A DNA stretch of 64,000 nucleotides from Leptodactylus fallax. Its lineage: Eukaryota > Chordata > Amphibia > Anura > Leptodactylidae. The position numbers were made by a program, and so were the translations under genes. Below the pieces are notes generated by a model. It was not told the origin of the DNA, did no database searches, and worked only from the letters and a program-made list of their open reading frames with translations. Shown here piece after piece: positions 22,143 to 37,100 of this stretch. The number at the start of each line of letters is the position of its first letter. The stretch's first letter is position 1. The stretch spans positions 2,100,001 through 2,164,000 of the forward strand of contig CAMRHE010000332.1 in the NCBI GenBank assembly GCA_947044405.1. Reading direction: 5' to 3'.

Positions 22143-25100
22143 ACTCCCCCCCCCCCCCCCCCCCTCCCCCCCCCCCCCCCCCCCCCCCCAGCTGTCAAAA
22201 CTTGCCCTAAAGTGACGTCTGTGCATGGTCAGGCTTGTGACGGTGGAGAACAATAACACCTTTTATCCTATAGTGCCTCATGTGATCGTGACATCCCCCC
22301 CATCAGAATCTCTCACATCCTCCAGTCATAGCATCTGTTATTACTTAGATAAGAATGATGCAATGTGACATCATCAGAATCTCTCACCTCTCCAGTCATA
22401 TCATCTGTTATTACTATAGATAAGAATGATGTAATGTTGAATCTTTCAAAAACTGAACTTCTTGTGTTCCCTCCATCTACTAAGCGACCTAACCTTGATA
22501 TCTCCATATCTGTCTGTGGCCTTACTATTACCCCGAGGCGGCATGCCAGCTGTCTGGGGGTTGTGTTTGATTCAGATCTCACCTTTACCCCATATATTCA
22601 GACCCTTGCACCTTAAAAACATCTCTAGAATTTGCCCTTTTCTCACCGTGGAAACATCAAAACCCCTCATTGTCGCTCTGATTCTCTCTCGTCTTCACTA
22701 CTGCAATTGTCTTCTAATTGTTCTTCCTCTTACTAATCTCTTCCTCTACAAACTGTCCTGAATGCGGCCCCCAGACTCATCTTTCTGTCAAACCAGTACA
22801 CAGACGCAACTACCTTGTGTCAGTCGCTGTATTGGTTGCCCATCCATTACAGAGTACAATATAAAATTAAAACACTGACCCACAAATCCATCCATAGCTC
22901 TGCGCCCCCCTATATCTCCTCTCTCGTAACTGTCTACCGCCCTAACCGTCCTGCCAATGACCTTAGACTTGCATCCTCTGTTATCCAATCATCCTACTTC
23001 CGTCTCCAAGACTTTTCTCGAGCTGCACCGGTGCTCTGGAATGCTTTACCCCAGACAATCTGATTAATCCCCAACTACAGCAGCTTCAAAACTGCCCTAA
23101 AGTCACATCTGTATGGTCAGGCTTGTGAGGTGGAGAACAATAACACCTTTTGTCCTTCCTCCTCTGTTCCTCATATCCGGCCCTTCCATCTAGAAGTTAC
23201 ACTGCATTCCTCGCACTTAGTATCTGTTTCAGATATCATCAGTGTATCATCAGAATCTCTCACCTCTCCAGTCATATCATCTGTTATTACTATAGATAAG
23301 AATGATGTAATGTTGAATCTTTCAAAAACTGAACTTCTTGTGTTCCCTCCATCTACTAAGCGACCTAACCTTGATATCTCCATATCTGTCTGTGGCCTTA
23401 CTATTACCCCCGAGGCGGCATGCCAGCTGTCTGGGGGTTGTGTTTGATTCAGATCTCACCTTTACCCCATATATTCAGACCCTTGCACCTTAAAAACATC
23501 TCTAGAATTTGCCCTTTTCTCACCGTGGAAACATCAAAACACCTCATTGTCGCTCTGATTCTCTCTCGTCTTCACTACTGCAATTGTCTTCTAATTGTTC
23601 TTCCTCTTACTAATCTCTTCCTCTACAAACTGTCCTGAATGCGGCCCCCAGACTCATCTTTCTGTCAAACCAGTACACAGACGCAACTACCTTGTGTCAG
23701 TCGCTGTATTGGTTGCCCATCCATTACAGAGTACAATATAAAATTAAAACACTGACCCACAAATCCATCCATAGCTCTGCGCCCCCCTATATCTCCTCTC
23801 TCGTAACTGTCTACCGCCCTAACCGTCCTGCCAATGACCTTAGACTTGCATCCTCTGTTATCCAATCATCCTACTTCCGTCTCCAAGACTTTTCTCGAGC
23901 TGCACCGGTGCTCTGGAATGCTTTACCCCAGACAATCTGATTAATCCCCAACTACAGCAGCTTCAAAACTGCCCTAAAGTCACATCTGTATGGTCAGGCT
24001 TGTGAGGTGGAGAACAATAACACCTTTTATCCTTCCTCCTCTGTTCCTCATATCCGGCCCTTCCATCTAGAAGTTACACTGCATTCCTCGCACTTAGTAT
24101 CTGTTTCAGATATCATCAGTGTATCATCAGAATCTCTCACCTCTCCAGTCATATCATCTGTTATTACTATAGATAAGAATGATGTAATGTGACATCATCA
24201 GAATCTCTCATCTCTCCAGTCATATCATCTGTTATTACTATAGATAAGAATGATGTCATGTGACATCATCAGAATCTCTCACCTCTCCAGTCATATCATC
24301 TGTTATTACTATAGATAAGAATGATGTAATGTGACATCATCAGAATCTCTCATCTCTCCAGTCATATCATCTGTTATTACTATAGATAAGAATGATGTAA
24401 TGTGACATCATCAGAATCTCTCACCTCTCCAGTCATATCATCTGTTATTACTATAGATAAGAATGATGTAATGTGACATCATCAGAATCTCTCACCTCTC
24501 CAGTCATATCATCTGTTATTACTATAGATAAGAATGATGTAATGTTGAATCTTTCAAAAACTGAACTTCTTGTGTTCCCTCCATCTACTAAGCGACCTAA
24601 CCTTGATATCTCCATATCTGTCTGTGGCCTTACTATTACCCCGAGGCGGCATGCCAGCTGTCTGGGGGTTGTGTTTGATTCAGATCTCACCTTTACCCCA
24701 TATATTCTGACCCTTGCACCTTAAAAACATCTCTAGAATTTGCCCTTTTCTCACCGTGGAAACATCAAAACCCCTAATTGTCGCTCTGATTCTCTCTCGT
24801 CTTAACTACTGCAATTCTCTTCTAATTGTTCTTCCTCTTACTAATCTCTTCCTCTACAAACTGTCCTGAATGCGGCCCCCAGACTCATCTTTCTGTCAAA
24901 CCAGTACACAGACGCAACTACCTTGTGTCAGTCGCTGTATTGGTTGCCCATCCATTACAGAGTACAATATAAAATTAAAACACTGACCCACAAATCCATC
25001 CATAGCTCTGCGCCCCCCCTATATCTCCTCTCTTGTAACTGTCTACCGCCCTAACCGTCCTGCCAATGACCTTAGACTTGCATCCTCTGTTATCCAATCA

Positions 25101-28100
25101 TCCTACTTCCGTCTCCAAGACATTTCTCGAGCTGCACCGGTGCTCTGGAATGCTTTACCCCAGACAATCTGATTAATCCCCAACTACAGCAGCTTCAAAA
25201 CTGCCCTAAAGTCACATCTGTATGGTCAGGCTTGTGAGGTGGAGAACAATAACACCTTTTATCCTTCCTCCTCTGTTCCTCATATCCGGCCCTTCCATCT
25301 AGAAGTTACACTGCATTCCCGCAACTCGTCAGTTACTCAGTGTATCATCAGTCTCTCCCCTCCAGTCATATCATCGAAAAAAAAGTGTGACATCATCAGA
25401 ATCTCTCACCTCTCCAGTCATATCATCTGTTATTACTATAGATAAGAATGATGTAATGTTGAATCTTTCAAAAACTGAACTTCTTGTGTTCCCTCCATCT
25501 ACTAAGCGACCTAACCTTGATATCTCCATATCTGTCTGTGGCCTTACTATTACCCCGAGGCGGCATGCCAGCTGTCTGGGGGTTGTGTTTGATTCAGAGC
25601 TCACCTTTACCCCATATATTCAGACCCTTGCACCTTAAAAACATCTCTAGAATTTGCCCTTTTCTCACCGTGGAAACATCAAAACCCCTCATTGTCGCTC
25701 TGATTCTCTCTCGTCTTCACTACTGCAATTGTCTTCTAATTGTTCTTCCTCTTACTAATCTCTTCCTCTACAAACTGTCCTGAATGCGGCCCCCAGACTC
25801 ATCTTTCTGTCAAACCAGTACACAGACGCAACTACCTTGTGTCAGTCGCTGTATTGGTTGCCCATCCATTACAGAGTACAATATAAAATTAAAACACTGA
25901 CCCACAAATCCATCCATAGCTCTGCGCCCCCCTATATCTCCTCTCTCGTAACTGTCTACCGCCCTAACCGTCCTGCCAATGACCTTAGACTTGCATCCTC
26001 TGTTATCCAATCATCCTACTTCCGTCTCCAAGACTTTTCTCGAGCTGCACCGGTGCTCTGGAATGCTTTACCCCAGACAATCTGATTAATCCCCAACTAC
26101 AGCAGCTTCAAAACTGCCCTAAAGTCACATCTGTATGGTCAGGCTTGTGAGGTGGAGAACAATAACACCTTTTATCCTTCCTCCTCTGTTCCTCATATCC
26201 GGCCCTTCCCAGGACACGCACCCCGCCGGCCCGCCGCCGCCCCTCTCCAGTCATATCGACAGGGGTGTGACGTTACACTGCATTCCTCGTCTCCACCTCC
26301 CAGCTCATCTGTTTCAGATACTCATCAGTGTCATCATCAGAATCTCTCACCTCTCCAGTCATATCATCTGTTATTACTATAGATAAGAATGATGTAATGT
26401 TGAATCTTTCAAAAACTGAACTTCTTGTGTTCCCTCCATCTACTAAGCGACCTAACCTTGATATCTCCATATCTGTCTGTGGCCTTACTATTACCCCGAG
26501 GCGGCATGCCAGCTGTCTGGGGGTTGTGTTTGATTCAGATCTCACCTTTACCCCATATATTCAGACCCTTGCACCTTAAAAACATCTCTAGAATTTGCCC
26601 TTTTCTCACCGTGGAAACATCAAAACCCCTCATTGTCGCTCTGATTCTCTCTCGTCTTCACTACTGCAATTGTCTTCTAATTGTTCTTCCTCTTACTAAT
26701 CTCTTCCTCTACAAACTGTCCTGAATGCGGCCCCCAGACTCATCTTTCTGTCAAACCAGTACACAGACGCAACTACCTTGTGTCAGTCGCTGTATTGGTT
26801 GCCCATCCATTACAGAGTACAATATAAAATTAAAACACTGACCCACAAATCCATCCATAGCTCTACGCCCCCTATATCTCCTCTCTCGTAACTGTCTACC
26901 GCCCTAACCGTCCTGCCAATGACCTTAGACTTGCATCCTCTGTTATCCAATCATCCTACTTCCGTCTCCAAGACTTTTCTCGAGCTGCACCGGTGCTCTG
27001 GAATGCTTTACCCCAGACAATCTGGTTAATCCCCAACTACAGCAGCTTCAAAACTGCCCTAAAGTCACATCTGTATGGTCAGGCTTGTGAGGTGGAGAAC
27101 AATAACACCTTTTATCCTTCCTCCTCTGTTACCTCATATCCGGCCCTTCCATCTAGAAGTTACACTGCATTCCTCGCACTTAGTATCTGTTTCAGATATC
27201 ATCAGTGTATCATCAGAATCTCTCACCTCTCCAGTCATATCATCTGTTATTACTATAGATAAGAATGATGTAATGTGACATCATCAGAATCTCTCACCTC
27301 TCCAGTCATATCATCTGTTATTACTATAGATAAGAATGATGTAATAACACCTCCAGTCATGAATCGTTATTACAGATAAGAATGATGTAAGCTGAACTCA
27401 AAAATTCTTGTGTTCCCTCCATCTACTAAGCGACCTAACCTTGATATCTCCATATCTGTCTGTGGCCTTACTATTACCCTGAGGCGGCATGCCAGCTGTC
27501 TGGGGGTTGTGTTTGATTCAGATCTCACCTTTACCCCATATATTCAGACCCTTGCACCTTAAAAACATCTCTAGAATTTGCCCTTTTCTCACCGTGGAAA
27601 CATCAAAACACCTCATTGTCGCTCTGATTCTCTCTCGTCTTCACTACTGCAATTCTCTTCTAATTGTTCTTTCTCTTACTAATCTCTTCCTCTACAAACT
27701 GTCCTGAATGCGGCCCCCAGACTCATCTTTCTGTCAAACCAGTACACAGACGCAACTACCTTGTGTCAGTCGCTGTAATGGTTGCCCATCCATTACAGAG
27801 TACAATATAAAATTAAAACACTGACCCACAAATCCATCCATAGCTCTGCGCCCCCCTATATCTCCTCTCTTGTAACTGTCTACCGCCCTAACCGTCCTGC
27901 CAATGACCTTAGACTTGCATCCTCTGTTATCCAATCATCCTACTTCCGTCTCCAAGACTTTTCTCAAGCTGCACCGGTGCTCTGGAATGCTTTACCCCAG
28001 ACAATCTGATTAATCCCCAACTACAGCAGCTTCAAAACTGCCCTAAGGTCACATCTGTATGGTCAGGCTTGTGAGGTGGAGAACAATAACACCTTTTATC

Positions 28101-31100
28101 CTTCCTCCTCTGTTCCTGATATCCGGCCCTTCCATCTAGAAGTTACACTGCATTCCTCGCACTTAGTATCTGTTTCGGATATCATCAGTGTATCATCAGA
28201 ATCTCTCACCTCCCAGTCATATCATTTGTTATTACTATAGATAAGAATGATGTAATGTGACATCTCCAGCTCACCTCTCCAGTCATATCATCTGTCATTA
28301 CTATAGATAAGAATGATGTAATGTTGAATCTTTCAAAAACTGAACTTCTTGTGTTCCCTCCATCTACTAAGCGACCTAACCTTGATATCTCCATATCTGT
28401 CTGTGGCCTTACTATTACCCCGAGGCGGCATGCCAGCTGTCTGGGGGTTGTGTTTGATTCAGATCTCACCTTTACCCCATATATTCAGACCCTTGCACCT
28501 TAAAAACATCTCTAGAATTTGCCCTTTTCTCACCGTGGAAACATCAAAACCCCTCATTGTCGCTCTGATTCTCTCTCGTCTTCACTACTGCAATTGTCTT
28601 CTAATTGTTCTTCCTCTTACTAATCTCTTCCTCTACAAACTGTCCTGAATGCGGCCCCCAGACTCATCTTTCTGTCAAACCAGTACACAGACGCAACTAC
28701 CTTGTGTCAGTCGCTGTATTGGTTGCCCATCCATTACAGAGTACAATATAAAATTAAAACACTGACCCACAAATCCATCCATAGCTCTGCGCCCCCCTAT
28801 ATCTCCTCTCTCGTAACTGTCTACCGCCCTAACCGTCCTGCCAATGACCTTAGACTTGCATCCTCTGTTATCCAATCATCCTACTTCCGTCTCCAAGACT
28901 TTTCTCGAGCTGCACTGGTGCTCTGGAATGCTTTACCCCAGACAATCTGATTAATCCCCAACTACAGCAGCTTCAAAACTGCCCTAAAGTCACATCTGTA
29001 TGGTCAGGCTTGTGAGGTGGAGAACAATAACACCTTTTATCCTTCCTCCTCTGTTCCTCATATCCGGCCCTTCCATCTAGAAGTTACACTGCATTCCTCG
29101 CACTTAGTATCTGTTTCAGATATCATCAGTGTATCATCAGAATCTCTCACCTCTCCAGTCATATCATCTGTTATTACTATAGATAAGAATGATGTAATGT
29201 TGAATCTTTCAAAAACTGAACTTCTTGTGTTCCCTCCATCTACTAAGCGACCTAACCTTGATATCTCCATATCTGTCTGTGGCCTTACTATTACCCCGAG
29301 GCGGCATGCCAGCTGTCTGGGGGTTGTGTTTGATTCAGATCTCACCTTTACCCCATATATTCAGACCCTTGCACCTTAAAAACATCTCTAGAATTTGCCC
29401 TTTTCTCACCGTGGAAACATCAAAACACCTCATTGTCGCTCTGATTCTCTCTCGTCTTCACTACTGCAATTGTCTTCTAATTGTTCTTCCTCTTACTAAT
29501 CTCTTCCTCTACAAACTGTCCTGAATGCGGCCCCCAGACTCATCTTTCTGTCAAACCAGTACACAGACGCAACTACCTTGTGTCAGTCGCTGTATTGGTT
29601 GCCCATCCATTACAGAGTACAATATAAAATTAAAACACTGACCCACAAATCCATCCATAGCTCTGCGCCCCCCTATATCTCCTCTCTCGTAACTGTCTAC
29701 CGCCCTAACCGTCCTGCCAATGACCTTAGACTTGCATCCTCTGTTATCCAATCATCCTACTTCCGTCTCCAAGACTTTTCTCGAGCTGCACCGGTGCTCT
29801 GGAATGCTTTACCCCAGACAATCTGATTAATCCCCAACTACAGCAGCTTCAAAACTGCCCTAAAGTCACATCTGTATGGTCAGGCTTGTGAGGTGGAGAA
29901 CAATAACACCTTTTATCCTTCCTCCTCTGTTCCTCATATCCGGCCCTTCCATCTAGAAGTTACACTGCATTCCTCGCACTTAGTATCTGTTTCAGATATC
30001 ATCAGTGTATCATCAGAATCTCTCACCTCTCCAGTCATATCATCTGTTATTACTATAGATAAGAATGATGTAATGTTGAATCTTTCAAAAACTGAACTTC
30101 TTGTGTTCCCTCCATCTACTAAGCAACCTAACCTTGATATCTCCATATCTGTCTGTGGCCTTACTATTACCCTGAGGCGGCATGCCAGCTGTCTGGGGGT
30201 TGTGTTTGATTCAGATCTCACCTTTACCCCATATATTCAGACCCTTGCACCTTAAAAACATCTCTAGAATTTGCCCTTTTCTCACCGTGGAAACATCAAA
30301 ACCCCTCATTGTCGCTCTGATTCTCTCTCGTCTTCACTACTGCAATTCTCTTCTAATTGTTCTTCCTCTTACTAATCTCTTCCTCTACAAACTGTCCTGA
30401 ATGCGGCCCCCAGACTCATCTTTCTGTCAAACCAGTACACAGACGCAACTACCTTGTGTCAGTCGCTGTATTGGTTGCCCATCCATTACAGAGTACAATA
30501 TAAAATTAAAACACTGACCCACAAATCCATCCATAGCTCTGCGCCCCCCTATATCTCCTCTCTCGTAACTGTCTACCGCCCTAACCATCCTGCCAATGAC
30601 CTTAGACTTGCATCCTCTGTTATCCAATCATCCTACTTCCGTCTCCAAGACTTTTCTCGAGCTGCACCGGTGCTCTGGAATGCTTTACCCCAGACAATCT
30701 GATTAATCCCCAACTACAGCAGCTTCAAAACTGCCCTAAAGTCACATCTGTATGGTCAGGCTTGTGAGGTGGAGAACAATAACACCTTTTATCCTTCCTC
30801 CTCTGTTCCTCATATCCGGCCCTTCCATCTAGAAGTTACACTGCATTCCTCGCACTTAGTATCTGTTTCAGATATCATCAGTGTATCATCAGAATCTCTC
30901 ACCTCTCCAGTCATATCATCTGTTATTACTATAGATAAGAATGATGTAATGTTGAATCTTTCAAAAACTGAACTTCTTGTGTTCCCTCCATCTACTAAGC
31001 GACCTAACCTTGATATCTCCATATCTGTCTGTGGCCTTACTATTACCCCGAGGCGGCATGCCAGCTGTCTGGGGGTTGTGTTTGATTCAGATCTCACCTT

Positions 31101-34100
31101 TACCCCATATATTCAGACCCTTGCACCTTAAAAACATCTCTAGAATTTGCCCTTTTCTCACCGTGGAAACATCAAAACCCCTCATTGTCGCTCTGATTCT
31201 CTCTCGTCTTCACTACTGCAATTGTCTTCTAATTGTTCTTCCTCTTACTAATCTCTTCCTCTACAAACTGTCCTGAATGCGGCCCCCAGACTCATCTTTC
31301 TGTCAAACCAGTACACAGACGCAACTACCTTGTGTCAGTCGCTGTATTGGTTGCCCATCCATTACAGAGTACAATATAAAATTAAAACACTGACCCACAA
31401 ATCCATCCATAGCTCTGCGCCCCCCTATATCTCCTCTCTCGTAACTGTCTACCGCCCTAACCGTCCTGCCAATGACCTTAGACTTGCATCCTCTGTTATC
31501 CAATCATCCTACTTCCGTCTCCAAGACTTTTCTCGAGCTGCACCGGTGCTCTGGAATGCTTTACCCCAGACAATCTGATTAATCCCCAACTACAGCAGCT
31601 TCAAAACTGCCCTAAAGTCACATCTGTATGGTCAGGCTTGTGAGGTGGAGAACAATAACACCTTTTGTCCTTCCTCCTCTGTTCCTCATATCCGGCCCTT
31701 CCATCTAGAAGTTACACTGCATTCCTCGCACTTAGTATCTGTTTCAGATATCATCAGTGTATCATCAGAATCTCTCACCTCTCCAGTCATATCATCTGTT
31801 ATTACTATAGATAAGAATGATGTAATGTGACATCATCAGAATCTCTCACCCTCCAGCAACATCTGTTATTACTAAGAAAGAATGATGTCATGGACACATC
31901 AGATCTCTCACCCCCAGTCATATCATCTGTTATTACTATAGATAAGAATGATGTATGTGCATCATCAGAATCTCTCATCTCTCCAGTCATATCATCTGTT
32001 ATTACTATAGATAAGAATGATGTAATGTGACATCATCAGAATCTCTCACCTCTCCAGTCATATCATCTGTTATTACTATAGATAAGAATGATGTAATGTG
32101 ACATCATCAGAATCTCTCACCTCTCCAGTCATATCATCTGTTATTACTATAGATAAGAATGATGTAATGTTGAATCTTTCAAAAACTGAACTTCTTGTGT
32201 TCCCTCCATCTACTAAGCGACCTAACCTTGATATCTCCATATCTGTCTGTGGCCTTACTATTACCCCCGAGGCGGCATGCCAGCTGTCTGGGGGTTGTGT
32301 TTGATTCAGATCTCACCTTTACCCCATATATTCAGACCCTTGCACCTTAAAAACATCTCTAGAATTTGCCCTTTTCTCACCGTGGAAACATCAAAACCCC
32401 TCATTGTCGCTCTGATTCTCTCTCGTCTTCACTACTGCAATTCTCTTCTAATTGTTCTTCCTCTTACTAATCTCTTCCTCTACAAACTGTCCTGAATGCG
32501 GCCCCCAGACTCATCTTTCTGTCAAACCAGTACACAGACGCAACTACCTTGTGTCAGTCGCTGTATTGGTTGCCCATCCATTACAGAGTACAATATAAAA
32601 TTAAAACACTGACCCACAAATCCATCCATAGCTCTGCGCCCCCCTATATCTCCTCTCTCGTAACTGTCTACCGCCCTAACCGTCCTGCCAATGACCTTAG
32701 ACTTGCATCCTCTGTTATCCAATCATCCTACTTCCGTCTCCAAGACTTTTCTCGAGCTGCACCGGTGCTCTGGAATGCTTTACCCCAGACAATCTGATTA
32801 ATCCCCAACTACAGCAGCTTCAAAACTGCCCTAAAGTCACATCTGTATGGTCAGGCTTGTGAGGTGGAGAACAATAACACCTTTTATCCTTCCTCCTCTG
32901 TTCCTCATATCCGGCCCTTCCATCTAGAAGTTACACTGCATTCCTCGCACTTAGTATCTGTTTCAGATATCATCAGTGTAATCAGAACCTCACCCCCAGT
33001 CATTCACTGTTATTACTATAGATAAGAATGATGTAATGTGACATCATCAGAATCTCTCACCTCTCCAGTCATATCATCTGTTATTACTATAGATAAGAAT
33101 GATGTAATGTTAAATCTTTCAAAAACTGAACTGCTTGTGTTCCCTCCATCTACTAAGCGACCTAACCTTGATATCTCCATATCTGTCTGTGGCCTTACTA
33201 TTACCCCCGAGGCGGCATGCCAGCTGTCTGGGGGTTGTGTTTGATTCAGATCTCACCTTTACCCCATATATTCAGACCCTTGCACCTTAAAAACATCTCT
33301 AGAATTTGCCCTTTTCTCACCGTGGAAACATCAAAACCCCTCATTGTCGCTCTGATTCTCTCTCGTCTTCACTACTGCAATTCTCTTCTAATTGTTCTTC
33401 CTCTTACTAATCTCTTCCTCTACAAACTGTCCTGAATGCGGCCCCCAGACTCATCTTTCTGTCAAACCAGTACACAGACGCAACTACCTTGTGTCAGTCG
33501 CTGTATTGGTTGCCCATCCATTACAGAGTACAATATAAAATTAAAACACTGACCCACAAATCCATCCATAGCTCTGCGCCCCCCTATATCTCCTCTCTCG
33601 TAACTGTCTACCGCCCTAACCGTCCTGCCAATGACCTTAGACTTGCATCCTCTGTTATCCAATCATCCTACTTCCGTCTCCAAGACTTTTCTCGAGCTGC
33701 ACCGGTGCTCTGGAATGCTTTACCCCAGACAATCTGATTAATCCCCAACTACAGCAGCTTCAAAACTGCCCTAAGGTCACATCTGTATGGTCAGGCTTGT
33801 GAGGTGGAGAACAATAACACCTTTTATCCTTCCTCCTCTGTTCCTCATATCCGGCCCTTCCATCTAGAAGTTACACTGCATTCCTCGCACTTAGTATCTG
33901 TTTCGGATATCATCAGTGTATCATCAGAATCTCTCACCTCTCCAGTCATATCATCTGTTATTACATAGATAAGAATGATGTAATGTGACATCATCAGAAT
34001 CTCTCACCTCTCCAGTCATATCATCTGTTATTACTATAGATAAGAATGATGTCATGTGACATCATCAGAATCTCTCACCTCTCCAGTCATATCATCTGTT

Positions 34101-37100
34101 ATTACTATAGATAAGAATGATGTAATGTGACATCATCAGAATCTCTCACCTCTCCAGTCATATCATCTGTTATTACTATAGATAAGAATGATGTAATGTG
34201 ACATCATCAGAATCTCTCACCTCTCCAGTCATATCATCTGTTATTACTATAGATAAGAATGATGTAATGTTGAATCTTTCAAAAACTGAACTTCTTGTGT
34301 TCCCTCCATCTACTAAGCGACCTAACCTTGATATCTCCATATCTGTCTGTGGCCTTACTATTACCCCGAGGCGGCATGCCAGCTGTCTGGGGGTTGTGTT
34401 TGATTCAGATCTCACCTTTACCCCATATATTCAGACCCTTGCACCTTAAAAACATCTCTAGAATTTGCCCTTTTCTCACCGTGGAAACATCAAAACCCCT
34501 CATTGTCGCTCTGATTCTCTCTCGTCTTCACTACTGCAATTCTCTTCTAATTGTTCTTCCTCTTACTAATCTCTTCCTCTACAAACTGTCCTGAATGCGG
34601 CCCCCAGACTCATCTTTCTGTCAAACCAGTACACAGACGCAACTACCTTGTGTCAGTCGCTGTATTGGTTGCCCATCCATTACAGAGTACAATATAAAAT
34701 TAAAACACTGACCCACAAATCCATCCATAGCTCTGCGCCCCCCTATATCTCCTCTCTCGTAACTGTCTACCGCCCTAACCGTCCTGCCAATGACCTTAGA
34801 CTTGCATCCTCTGTTATCCAATCATCCTACTTCCGTCTCCAAGACTTTTCTCGAGCTGCACCGGTGCTCTGGAATGCTTTACCCCAGACAATCTGATTAA
34901 TCCCCAACTACAGCAGCTTCAAAACTGCCCTAAAGTCACATCTGTATGGTCAGGCTTGTGAGGTGGAGAACAATAACACCTTTTATCCTTCCTCCTCTGT
35001 TCCTCATATCCGGCCCTTCCATCTAGAAGTTACACTGCATTCCTCGCACTTAGTATCTGTTTCAGATATCATCAGTGTATCATCAGAATCTCTCACCTCT
35101 CCAGTCATATCATCTGTTATTACTATAGATAAGAATGATGTAATGTGACATCATCAGAATCTCTCACCTCTCCAGCATATCATCTGTTATTACTATAGAT
35201 AAGAATGATGTCATGTGACATCATCAGAACTCTCACCCTCCAGCATATCATCTGTTATTACTATAGATAAGAATGATGTAATGTGACATCATCAGAACTC
35301 TCACCTCTCCAGTCATATCATCTGTTATTACTATAGATAAGAATGATGTAATGTGACATCATCAGAATCTCTCACCTCTCCAGTCTATCATCTGTTATTA
35401 CTATAGATAAGAATGATGTAATGTGACATCATCAGAATCTCTCACCTCTCCAGTCATATCATCTGTTATTACTATAGATAAGAATGATGTAATGTTGAAT
35501 CTTTCAAAAACTGAACTTCTTGTGTTCCCTCCATCTACTAAGCGACCTAACCTTGATATCTCCATATCTGTCTGTGGCCTTACTATTACCCCGAGGCGGC
35601 ATGCCAGCTGTCTGGGGGTTGTGTTTGATTCAGATCTCACCTTTACCCCATATATTCAGACCCTTGCACCTTAAAAACATCTCTAGAATTTGCCCTTTTC
35701 TCACCGTGGAAACATCAAAACACCTCATTGTCGCTCTGATTCTCTCTCGTCTTCACTACTGCAATTGTCTTCTAATTGTTCTTCCTCTTACTAATCTCTT
35801 CCTCTACAAACTGTCCTGAATGCGGCCCCCAGACTCATCTTTCTGTCAAACCAGTACACAGACGCAACTACCTTGTGTCAGTCGCTGTATTGGTTGCCCA
35901 TCCATTACAGAGTACAATATAAAATTAAAACACTGACCCACAAATCCATCCATAGCTCTGCGCCCCCCTATATCTCCTCTCTCGTAACTGTCTACCGCCC
36001 TAACCGTCCTGCCAATGACCTTAGACTTGCATCCTCTGTTATCCAATCATCCTACTTCCGTCTCCAAGACTTTTCTCGAGCTGCACCGGTGCTCTGGAAT
36101 GCTTTACCCCAGACAATCTGATTAATCCCCAACTACAGCAGCTTCAAAACTGCCCTAAAGTCACATCTGTATGGTCAGGCTTGTGAGGTGGAGAACAATA
36201 ACACCTTTTATCCTTCCTCCTCTGTTCCTCATATCCGGCCCTTCCATCTAGAAGTTACACTGCATTCCTCGCACTTAGTATCTGTTTCAGATATCATCAG
36301 TGTATCATCAGAATCTCTCACCTCTCCAGTCATATCATCTGTTATTACTATAGATAAGAATGATGTAATGTGACATCATCAGAATCTCTCACCTCTCCAG
36401 TCATATCATCTGTTATTACTATAGATAAGAATGATGTAATGTTGAATCTTTCAAAAACTGAACTTCTTGTGTTCCCTCCATCTACTAAGCGACCTAACCT
36501 TGATATCTCCATATCTGTCTGTGGCCTTACTATTACCCCGAGGCGGCATGCCAGCTGTCTGGGGGTTGTGTTTGATTCAGATCTCACCTTTACCCCATAT
36601 ATTCAGACCCTTGCACCTTAAAAACATCTCTAGAATTTGCCCTTTTCTCACCGTGGAAACATCAAAACCCCTCATTGTCGCTCTGATTCTCTCTCGTCTT
36701 CACTACTGCAATTCTCTTCTAATTGTTCTTCCTCTTACTAATCTCTTCCTCTACAAACTGTCCTGAATGCGGCCCCCAGACTCATCTTTCTGTCAAACCA
36801 GTACACAGACGCAACTACCTTGTGTCAGTCGCTGTATTGGTTGCCCATCCATTACAGAGTACAATATAAAATTAAAACACTGACCCACAAATCCATCCAT
36901 AGCTCTGCGCCCCCCTATATCTCCTCTCTCGTAACTGTCTACCGCCCTAACCGTCCTGCCAATGACCTTAGACTTGCATCCTCTGTTATCCAATCATCCT
37001 ACTTCCGTCTCCAAGACTTTTCTCGAGCTGCACCGGTGCTCTGGAATGCTTTACCCCAGACAATCTGATTAATCCCCAACTACAGCAGCTTCAAAACTGC

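Noticed and set aside
22065..22256. Polyproline and polyglycine ORFs
   Set aside because: They translate the poly-C/poly-G run that is probably a consensus artefact.
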